This document shows positions 1-3,905 of a DNA stretch of 5,349 bases, in pieces (position 1 is the stretch's first letter; each line of letters begins with the position of its first letter). The position numbers and the translations under genes were made by a program. Location: positions 1 to 5,349 of the forward strand of contig WQWD01000185.1 of NCBI GenBank assembly GCA_009785545.1, given 5' to 3'. The notes beneath the pieces were generated by a model. The model did no database searches and was not told the DNA's origin. It saw only the letters and a program-made list of their open reading frames with translations. Source of the DNA: Treponema sp. (lineage in GTDB: Bacteria; Spirochaetota; Spirochaetia; Treponematales; Breznakiellaceae).

Positions 1-624
1 CTTGAGCGAACATTGACAGTGGGAATCGTTTCCGGTTTGGGACGCCCGATTCAAGCCTCTCGAAACCGAATAATCCGAGACATGATTCAGACTGATGCCT
101 CAATCAACCCCGGCAATTCTGGCGGTCCGCTTTTGGATACACAGGGCAGAATGATTGGTATCAACACGATGATTTACTCTCCGTCAGGCGGCTCTGTCGG
201 TATCGGTTTTGCCGTTCCTGTCAATACCGCCAAACGTGTAGTTAACGAAATTATTTTGCACGGAAGAGTGCGCCGCGGCTGGATTGACGCTACTGTCGTT
301 CAGCTTTTCCCAAGTCTTGTCCGCCACGCCAGACTGCCGGTTAATCAGGGGCTTCTTGTTTCACGCACCCGCAGAGACGGCCTCGCCGAAAGAGCGGGTT
401 TAAGGCAAGGCTCAGAGCCTGTCCAATACGGACGCAGCCGAATCTACCTTGGTGGGGACATAATCACAGCCGTAAACGGTTTAAGGACAGACACCCTCGC
501 CGACTTGTATGCGTCTTTGGAAGCTTCAAGACCGGGAGATGTCGTTTCTGTTGAAATTATCCGTGCCGGGCAGCCGCTTACTTTGCAGATAACGCTGGCT
601 GATCGAGAAGAAGTTTTGAATTAG
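1..624 (+). CDS. HtrA/DegP-type serine protease, C-terminal part (5' end outside window)
   Basis: The frame is open from base 1 and ends at TAG 622-624, so the gene starts before the window; TTG at 13 is internal. The visible part carries the second half of a trypsin-like domain. The strand GIVSGLGR leads to the catalytic serine in GNSGGPLLD (serine codon 118-120), followed by the substrate-pocket segment GIGFAVP. One PDZ domain follows (about bases 270-610), with GLLVSRT, the AERAGL turn and GGDIITAVNG. The protein ends just after this PDZ domain, giving a protease-plus-one-PDZ layout. The catalytic His and Asp would lie upstream and cannot be checked. Such proteins work in the cell envelope, degrading or refolding damaged exported proteins. 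The assignment to the family is firm; the exact paralogue (DegP, DegQ or DegS type) is not. The gene converges on the toxin-antitoxin operon, with no clear terminator hairpin between them. Confidence 0.93.
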   Translation, partial: LERTLTVGIVSGLGRPIQASRNRIIRDMIQTDASINPGNSGGPLLDTQGRMIGINTMIYSPSGGSVGIGFAVPVNTAKRVVNEIILHGRVRRGWIDATVVQLFPSLVRHARLPVNQGLLVSRTRRDGLAERAGLRQGSEPVQYGRSRIYLGGDIITAVNGLRTDTLADLYASLEASRPGDVVSVEIIRAGQPLTLQITLADREEVLN

Positions 625-668
625 ACGGCATAAAGGTTAGCAAACCCAATAACATAAAGGCTTATACT

Positions 669-716
669 TTTGAAGCTGACACGATTCGAACGTGCGACCT
701 TCAGATCCGCAATCTG
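669..716 (-). repeat. Duplicated 3' end of tRNA-Arg (att-like remnant)
   Basis: Bases 672-716 are identical to 1431-1475, the 3' 45 nucleotides of the intact tRNA-Arg (anticodon loop, T arm and 3' acceptor strand). The match reaches 669 if three T residues are counted. Homology stops abruptly inside the anticodon stem. The other half, with the D arm and 5' acceptor strand, is missing, so this copy cannot be a working tRNA. It is a direct repeat of the kind left when an element integrates at a tRNA 3' end. It lies just beyond the toxin-antitoxin operon. Confidence 0.9.
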
Positions 717-762
717 CCTTTGTATGGAGTCAGGGTGTAACGCTGTTTTATCAGTGTGTGCC

Positions 763-1161
763 TTACTCTGCCCAATTCACAACTTGAATATTTTCGATTT
801 TTTCAAAATGCCTTGAATTATTAGTTACAAGAATATAGTTGTTTTGAATGCAATATGCCGCTATTAATAAGTCACCATCATCAACAGTTATGCCGGTTTT
901 ACGTAATTTTATATAAATAGACAGTGCAAGATCCAATATACCTTTATTAATGCTATCAATGCCATGCTCTTCAAATAATTTTTCAAATGCCTGTAATTTG
1001 TTTTTTGATTTTGTTGACATTAGCCATTTCTTGATTTCAAAATAGACAAATGGCGGAATTAAGATATTGCAATTCTCCGCTTCGTTGTCTACCTTATCCT
1101 GTACTTTTGAATTTCCTTTCAAGTAATATGAGATGATATTGGTATCAAGAGCATATTTCAT
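763..1161 (-). CDS. VapC-like PIN-domain toxin ribonuclease
   Basis: The 132-residue protein has normal length for a VapC toxin and begins with the PIN signature MKYALDTNIISYYLKG. Candidate metal-binding acidic residues sit where the family has them: Asp6, Glu42 (YFEIKKW) and Asp97 (DDGDLLIAAYC). The fourth position is in TNNSRHF, where Asn115 stands in a place that is often Asp. PIN toxins of this type cut RNA, commonly tRNA or rRNA, when released from their antitoxin; the target here is unknown. The ATG overlaps the TGA of the upstream antitoxin gene by four bases (ATGA), so translation is probably coupled. There is only a weak ribosome site. The gene is AT-rich compared with the neighbouring htrA and SPOR genes. 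It ends 46 bases from the duplicated tRNA-Arg end. Confidence 0.9.
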   Translation of the reverse strand: MKYALDTNIISYYLKGNSKVQDKVDNEAENCNILIPPFVYFEIKKWLMSTKSKNKLQAFEKLFEEHGIDSINKGILDLALSIYIKLRKTGITVDDGDLLIAAYCIQNNYILVTNNSRHFEKIENIQVVNWAE

Positions 1162-1397
1162 AAAGCTTTAATTTCTTCCGGAGTTCTAAAGCGAATTCTA
1201 GCCGGTTCCCCTTCCAATACCTCATCGCTGGCTCTAATTACCCTGCTGAATTCTCGCCATGCGTTTAATTGTTTTTGTCTTATGTCCTTGTCAGTTTCTT
1301 CAATGCTCAAAGTCGCTTTTTGTCTGCCTTTGATATTGGTAAGCGGTTTTTCGGGTACAAATACACCGTTCTCAAAAAATCCTTCCACGACTAGCAT
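1158..1397 (-). CDS. Antitoxin of the PIN toxin (short, AF2212/DUF104-like N-terminus)
   Basis: The 79-residue protein is encoded directly upstream of the PIN toxin and overlaps it by four bases. The N-terminus (about residues 3-31, with EGFFENGVFVPEKPL) resembles the small beta-rich antitoxins that read roughly 'ENGVFKPLEP'. The C-terminus is charged and probably helical (about 36-79), as expected for the part that wraps the toxin. It has no evident AbrB or ribbon-helix-helix motif, so DNA binding by this protein alone is uncertain. The start is supported by an AGGGAG ribosome site five or six bases before the ATG. The function as antitoxin is inferred mostly from the gene order, overlap and size; family membership is tentative. 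Confidence 0.8.
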   Translation of the reverse strand: MLVVEGFFENGVFVPEKPLTNIKGRQKATLSIEETDKDIRQKQLNAWREFSRVIRASDEVLEGEPARIRFRTPEEIKAL

Positions 1398-1402
1398 CAG
1401 AA

Positions 1403-1422
1403 TCTCCCTGTTTTGCTATATA
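1403..1422 (-). promoter_or_regulatory. -10 box and ribosome site of the antitoxin-toxin operon
   Basis: Only 32 bases separate the tRNA-Arg 3' end from the antitoxin ATG. This gap holds a TATATA -10-like box (1417-1422) and an AGGGAGA ribosome site (1403-1409). A matching -35 box is not visible: it would fall inside the T arm of the tRNA gene. The operon may use a weak promoter embedded in the tRNA end or be read through from the tRNA cluster. Confidence 0.5.
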
Positions 1423-1429
1423 GTTAATT

Positions 1430-1503
1430 TGAAGCTGACACGATTCGAACGTGCGACCTTCAGATCCGCAATCTGATGCTCTATCCAGCTGAGCTACAAC
1501 TTC
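1430..1503 (-). tRNA. tRNA-Arg (anticodon GCG)
   Basis: The - strand folds as a complete class I tRNA. The 7-bp acceptor stem is GAAGTTG/CAGCTTC with discriminator A. The D stem is GCTC/GAGC with GG in its loop, and the anticodon stem is TCAGA/TCTGA. The T arm is GCACG-TTCGAAT-CGTGT, closed by a G-U pair. The seven-base anticodon loop TTGCGGA gives anticodon GCG, reading CGC and CGU arginine codons. CCA is not encoded and would be added by the CCA enzyme. The 3' half is duplicated at 672-716, and the 5' end lies three bases after a 71-base repeat. The GCG anticodon is notable because most bacteria use ACG modified to ICG for these codons. Confidence 0.95.
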
Positions 1504-1506
1504 TTC

Positions 1507-1577
1507 TAACAAGGCTTTCGCCTTGAGTTCATTACAGCAACGCTTCGTTTCGAATCCTGGTGATTACTGTAATGTTT
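1507..1577 (-). repeat. 71-base hairpin repeat A, copy 1
   Basis: First of three copies (others 1724-1794 and 2071-2140). It differs from copy 2 at three positions in 71. On the - strand it holds outer arms CATTACAG/CTGTAATG (1567-1574 with 1530-1537) and a 6-bp hairpin CAAGGC-GAAA-GCCTTG (1510-1525) closed by a GNRA-type tetraloop. It stands immediately upstream of tRNA-Arg. No protein is credible here. Function unknown. Confidence 0.85.
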
Positions 1578-1603
1578 AGTTTCTCTACTTCTAGAAAGAA
1601 ACT

Positions 1604-1724
1604 TGGCAAATCTTTTGCCATACGGAGCAGGAGGGATTCGGGGTTCCAGTCGCAAACTTCCTGTTTGCTCCTTCCACCCCCGCCTGCGCGTTGCCCGGTG
1701 CATCCCTGCACCGAAGATTTTTTT
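1604..1724. repeat. Structured repeat B, copy 1, carrying a tRNA-Ser 3'-end fragment
   Basis: About 120 bases nearly identical to 1952-2071. In + order it has a hairpin TGGCAAA/TTTGCCA (1604-1620) and an 18-base copy of the tRNA-Ser 3' end (1623-1640). Next come a hairpin GCAAAC/GTTTGC (1652-1668), a C-rich stretch, and a hairpin CGGTGCA/TGCACCG (1696-1713) followed by seven T. With repeat A copy 2 it fills the gap downstream of tRNA-Ser(GCT). The region 1504-1841 holds no credible gene, only repeats A and B. Confidence 0.85.
1696..1724 (+). terminator. Hairpin plus T-run terminator, + strand
   Basis: A 7-bp perfect stem, CGGTGCA/TGCACCG with loop TCCC, is followed four bases later by seven T. 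This is the form of an intrinsic terminator reading on the + strand, opposite to the tRNA genes. It could end an unseen + strand transcript or block antisense transcription. Confidence 0.6.
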
Positions 1725-1794
1725 AACAAGGCTTTCGCCTTGAATTCATTACAGCAACGCTCCGTTTCGAATCCCGGTGATTACTGTAATGTTT
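1724..1794 (-). repeat. 71-base hairpin repeat A, copy 2
   Basis: Near-identical to copy 1 (three differences). It keeps the outer arms (1747-1754 with 1784-1791) and the CAAGGC-GAAA-GCCTTG hairpin (1727-1742). A further AT-rich 8-bp stem, TAATTCCC/GGGAATTA (1798-1805 with 1811-1818), follows on the high-coordinate side. Together with repeat B copy 1 it forms the element behind tRNA-Ser(GCT). Confidence 0.85.
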
Positions 1795-1820
1795 GGTTAA
1801 TTCCCTAATTGGGAATTATT

Positions 1821-1839
1821 TGGCATACTTTCTATGCCA
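1821..1839 (-). other. Hairpin directly 3' of tRNA-Ser(GCT)
   Basis: TGGCATA/TATGCCA with a five-base loop lies two bases after the tRNA 3' end. It occupies the same place as the TGGCAAA/TTTGCCA hairpins behind the other tRNA-Ser ends (1604-1620, 1952-1967, 2168-2184). The change from A-T to T-A is matched on both arms, so pairing is kept. There is no clear T-run, so a role in 3' processing is as likely as termination. Confidence 0.6.
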
Positions 1840-1841
1840 TA

Positions 1842-1929
1842 CGGAGCAGGAGGGATTCGAACCCTCGGTACCCTTTCGGGGTACAACTCCTTAGCAGGGA
1901 GCCCGATTCGGCCACTCTCGCACCGCTCC
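1842..1929 (-). tRNA. tRNA-Ser (anticodon GCT)
   Basis: Complete class II tRNA of 88 bases on the - strand. The acceptor is GGAGCGG/CTGCTCC with one G-U pair and discriminator G, the serine identity base. The three-pair D stem is CGA/TCG, and the anticodon stem is GCTCC/GGAGT. The loop CTGCTAA gives anticodon GCT, which reads AGC and AGU. The long variable arm GTACCC/GGGTAC is typical of serine tRNAs. The T arm is GAGGG-TTCGAAT-CCCTC. CCA is not encoded. It lies in the same orientation between the TGA serine tRNA and tRNA-Arg, and no promoter of its own is evident, so it is probably cotranscribed. Confidence 0.97.
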
Positions 1930-1951
1930 AAGTTTGTTTGTCGAATCTCTT

Positions 1952-2071
1952 TGGCAAATCTTTTGCCTACGGAGCAGGAGGGATTCGGGGTTCCAGTCGC
2001 AAACTTCCTGTTTGCTCCTTCCCCCCCCGCCTGCGCGTTGCCCGGCACATCCATGTGCCGGATATTTTTTT
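1952..2071. repeat. Structured repeat B, copy 2, carrying a tRNA-Ser 3'-end fragment
   Basis: Second copy of repeat B. It has the hairpin TGGCAAA/TTTGCC (1952-1967), the 18-base tRNA-Ser 3'-end copy (1970-1987) and the GCAAAC/GTTTGC hairpin. A run of eight C follows (2021-2028; copy 1 has an A inside this run), then a longer terminal hairpin CCGGCAC/GTGCCGG with seven T. Differences from copy 1 in the terminal hairpin are compensatory. It lies between tRNA-Ser(GCT) and tRNA-Ser(TGA). Confidence 0.85.
2042..2071 (+). terminator. Hairpin plus T-run terminator, + strand
   Basis: A 7-bp stem CCGGCAC/GTGCCGG (up to 9 bp if the tight loop is allowed) is followed by seven T (2065-2071). It is the counterpart of the 1696-1724 terminator and likewise reads against the tRNA genes. 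Confidence 0.6.
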
Positions 2072-2140
2072 ACAAGGCTTTCGCCTTGCGTCCATTACAG
2101 CAACGCTCCGTTTCGAATCCCTCAGCTCGCTGCAACGTTT
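2071..2140 (-). repeat. Hairpin repeat A, copy 3 (divergent)
   Basis: The CAAGGC-GAAA-GCCTTG hairpin (2073-2088) and the central block are kept. The arm near 2117-2140 is replaced (CTCAGCTCGCTGCAACG on the + strand), so the outer CATTACAG/CTGTAATG pairing of copies 1 and 2 is lost. It belongs to the element downstream of tRNA-Ser(TGA). Confidence 0.75.
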
Positions 2141-2167
2141 AGTTTTCTCTCCTTTTCGAAAGAAACT

Positions 2168-2184
2168 TGGCAAATCTTTTGCCA
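2168..2184 (-). other. Hairpin directly 3' of tRNA-Ser(TGA)
   Basis: TGGCAAA/TTTGCCA with a three-base loop, two bases after the tRNA 3' end, followed on the - strand by AGTTTCTTTC. It could be a weak terminator or a processing signal. The same hairpin behind the partial tRNA copies shows that the duplicated unit included it. Confidence 0.55.
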
Positions 2185-2186
2185 CA

Positions 2187-2271
2187 CGGAGCAGGAGGGA
2201 TTCGAACCCTCGGAACCTTTCGGCTCAACGGTTTTCAAGACCGCCTCCTTCAACCGCTCGGACACCGCTCC
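2187..2271 (-). tRNA. tRNA-Ser (anticodon TGA)
   Basis: Complete class II tRNA of 85 bases. The acceptor is GGAGCGG/CTGCTCC with discriminator G. The anticodon stem is GCGGT/ACCGT, and the loop CTTGAAA gives anticodon TGA, which reads UCN serine codons. A long variable arm and the T arm GAGGG-TTCGAAT-CCCTC follow. The acceptor and T arm match those of tRNA-Ser(GCT). CCA is not encoded. It is the first gene of the tRNA cluster, nine bases after a -10 box. Confidence 0.97.
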
Positions 2272-2280
2272 AATGATCAA

Positions 2281-2309
2281 ATTATACAAAAAACGATGTC
2301 GTTTGTCTA
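2281..2309 (-). promoter_or_regulatory. Promoter of the tRNA cluster
   Basis: On the - strand, TAGACA (2304-2309), a 17-base spacer and a perfect TATAAT (2281-2286) stand nine bases before tRNA-Ser(TGA). This is a near-consensus sigma-70 promoter. It probably drives all three tRNAs, as no comparable promoter is seen before the others. The spacer holds a dyad, AAACGA-TG-TCGTTT (2291-2304). Confidence 0.82.
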
Positions 2310-2320
2310 CCTGTAAACCT

Positions 2321-2339
2321 AATATAATATAATATAATG
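2321..2339. repeat. AATAT pentamer microrepeat
   Basis: Nearly four tandem copies of AATAT upstream of the tRNA promoter. This could act as an AT-rich upstream element for the - strand promoter about 12 bases away. It could also vary in copy number by slippage. The remaining gap to the ATPase stop (2340-2387) shows no terminator. Confidence 0.7.
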
Positions 2340-2387
2340 AAAATTGATTGATTGAGTCAAGATGTGATCAGCGTATGGTGTTATTTG

Positions 2388-3626
2388 TTAGGTTGTCCAT
2401 AATGCCGCAATTGGAACTGCAAGCATACCGTTACCAAATGATACTGTGTCTTCGCCTGAGTATAAAATAACCCCTCTGTATGGCCTATTTTTTGCTATAT
2501 TTTCTCTGAACCAAAGCTGTGAAGCAAAATCTTTTTTTGATAAATTGCGGCCTGCTTTAACTTCGATTCCTGCCAAACCTTCATCTTCTTTTTCTACAAT
2601 AAAATCTATTTCTCGCTTTTTTATGTCCCTGTATTGGTAAAGAGAATAATCACTGTCTAAATCAATTTGTGCTGCCAATTCCTGAAAAACAAATGTTTCC
2701 ATTAATTTTCCGCTTCTGTCAGGATTCAGTTTAACATCTTCTCTTTTCCAATTTAATAATGATGTCATTAAACCTGTATCTGTCATGTAAATTTTTGATT
2801 TTTTCCCAACTAATTCATAATCGGTTTTTATCCATGGCATTACCCTTTCAAAAATAAATAGAGATTCTAATGCGTTGGAATAGGCATCTAATGTCGGTCT
2901 TGATACTTCTAACAATGTTGTTATTTTGGATTTATCCATGAATTTACTTGACCAGCCTGCCAAAATTTTTACTAAATCTTTTACAACATCATACCGGCGT
3001 ATATTATCAATGTCGTTTAGGTCTTTTTTTATCATACTGTCCACATAATCTCTATGCCATTCTTTGCGTTCTTTTTGCTCACTGATACGTAAAACTTCAG
3101 GATAGCCGCCTCGAAAAGACAAATCAAAAATTGTATCTTTATCGTAACCTTTTATCTGCATGGGAAAATCACCTGCAAAAAGCCTCTGAAGAAATGTTGG
3201 TTTTTCTCCCAGTATTTCTCCAACAGTTAAAGGACGCAGCCTGATATGTTTGATACGCCCTGCCAAGCTATCATCAATAGTTGAGATTGTTTGTAAGTTT
3301 GTTGAGCCGGTTATCAGGTATTGCCCTGGTCGGTTATCTTTATCAACTGCAAGTTTTATTTCAGACATGAGATGCGGGACTTTTTGAATTTCATCAATAA
3401 CTAAAGTGGCAGAGGCAGGGTTTTTAACAAATTCATTAGGATCATTGCAAGCCGCCCGAAAAAGGGCAGTATCATCCAATGAACGAAAAGCACTATCATC
3501 ACAAATAACTTGTTTTGCCAGCGTGGTCTTTCCGATTTGTCTTGCACCAGATATTGCAACTACACGCCTATTTTTTAAAGCTTTTAAGGTGTTTTCAACC
3601 TGCCACCTTTGATACCCATTGCTCAT
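2388..3626 (-). CDS. AAA_14/DUF4143-type ATPase
   Basis: The 412-residue protein is full length for this family. It has Walker A GARQIGKT (27-34), Walker B LVIDEIQ (75-81), a sensor-like TGSTN (106-110) and a conserved GRIKHIRLRPL segment around Arg124. The middle part resembles a winged-helix region. The C-terminus has REIDFIVEK (Asp341) and IEVKAG (Glu355, Lys357), the layout of a PD-(D/E)XK nuclease-like fold. Family members are common accessory genes of unknown role, often linked to mobile DNA or defence; no substrate can be named. The chosen ATG places the Walker A at the usual distance from the start. There is no ribosome site, and the -10 box ends six bases before the ATG, so the mRNA may be leaderless. 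The gene is AT-rich compared with the core genes. Confidence 0.92.
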   Translation of the reverse strand: MSNGYQRWQVENTLKALKNRRVVAISGARQIGKTTLAKQVICDDSAFRSLDDTALFRAACNDPNEFVKNPASATLVIDEIQKVPHLMSEIKLAVDKDNRPGQYLITGSTNLQTISTIDDSLAGRIKHIRLRPLTVGEILGEKPTFLQRLFAGDFPMQIKGYDKDTIFDLSFRGGYPEVLRISEQKERKEWHRDYVDSMIKKDLNDIDNIRRYDVVKDLVKILAGWSSKFMDKSKITTLLEVSRPTLDAYSNALESLFIFERVMPWIKTDYELVGKKSKIYMTDTGLMTSLLNWKREDVKLNPDRSGKLMETFVFQELAAQIDLDSDYSLYQYRDIKKREIDFIVEKEDEGLAGIEVKAGRNLSKKDFASQLWFRENIAKNRPYRGVILYSGEDTVSFGNGMLAVPIAALWTT

Positions 3627-3632
3627 ACTTTT

Positions 3633-3661
3633 ATTTTACCAAAATTGGTAGAATTTGTAAA
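3633..3661 (-). promoter_or_regulatory. ATPase promoter with operator-like dyad
   Basis: TTTACA (3656-3661), a 17-base spacer and TAAAAT (3633-3638) each match consensus at five of six bases. The expected transcription start falls at or within about two bases of the ATG at 3626. A dyad TACCAA-AA-TTGGTA (3637-3650) lies between the two boxes and would be well placed for a repressor. The -35 box is part of the first tandem-repeat unit. Confidence 0.65.
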
Positions 3662-3824
3662 GTAGAATTGGTAGAATTTGTAAAGTAGAACTAGTAGAAT
3701 TTGTAAAATAGAATTAGTAGAATTTGTAAAATAGAATTAGTAGAATTTGTAAAACAGAATTAGTAGAATTTGTAAAACAGAATTGGTAGAATTTGTAAAA
3801 TAGAATTAGTAGAATTTGTAAAAA
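3641..3824. repeat. Eight tandem 23-bp repeats upstream of the ATPase
   Basis: Eight units of exactly 23 bp start at 3641, 3664, 3687, 3710, 3733, 3756, 3779 and 3802. Each has the form AGAATTRGTAGAATTTGTAAA plus two variable bases. Within a unit AGAATT occurs twice, nine bases apart. Units differ mainly at the R position and the last two bases. The array abuts the ATPase promoter, and each unit repeats the TTTACA (-35-like) hexamer on the - strand. Confidence 0.97.
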
Positions 3825-3851
3825 AAGTGGGGAACAAAACGCTTCATAACT

Positions 3852-3890
3852 GAGGTTGTCTCGAAACTAACGGGGCTTTGAGACAACCTC
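3852..3890. terminator. Large perfect inverted repeat beyond the SPOR gene
   Basis: An 11-bp perfect stem, GAGGTTGTCTC/GAGACAACCTC, encloses a 17-base loop. It lies 15 bases after the SPOR gene stop. It could end the coaE-SPOR transcript, but no T-run follows on either strand, so it may instead be a dispersed palindrome or the remnant of an insertion. It marks the border between accessory and core sequence. Confidence 0.55.
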
Positions 3891-3905
3891 TACTAACTAC
3901 ATTTC

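Larger units (their letters stand above)
669..1475 (-). mobile_element. Putative integrase-less islet between tRNA-Arg direct repeats
   Basis: A segment of about 760 bases lies between two identical 45-base copies of the tRNA-Arg 3' end (672-716 and 1431-1475). It contains only a toxin-antitoxin pair. This matches tRNA-targeted integrating elements, in which the tRNA is kept whole at one end and a partial copy is left at the other. No recombinase is seen, so it would be a decayed remnant or a cassette moved in trans. A simpler local duplication followed by decay is also possible. The repeat is seen directly; the mobile origin is inferred. Confidence 0.5.

Noticed and set aside
625..670. Terminator between htrA and the toxin gene
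   Set aside because: No stable hairpin with a T-run could be found; only a short direct repeat of CATAAAGG is seen.
671..716. A possible additional tRNA-Arg gene
   Set aside because: Only the 3' part is present; the D arm, 5' acceptor strand and half of the anticodon stem are missing.
1282..1476. Open frame of 64 codons on the + strand
   Set aside because: It overlaps the antitoxin gene and the tRNA-Arg on the opposite strand and has no family resemblance or ribosome site.
1506..2185. Several open frames of 65-155 codons on both strands in the tRNA spacer region
   Set aside because: They run through tRNA genes and hairpin repeats, are rich in Arg, Ser and Pro, and look alike only because they read the same repeats. 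Such frames are typical spurious calls over tRNA antisense sequence.
3641..3824. CRISPR array
   Set aside because: The units are directly adjacent with no unique spacers, and no cas gene is present.
3641..3824. Iterons of a replication origin
   Set aside because: No replication initiator gene is nearby; the adjacent gene is an AAA_14/DUF4143 ATPase, and the array fits a promoter-linked repeat better.
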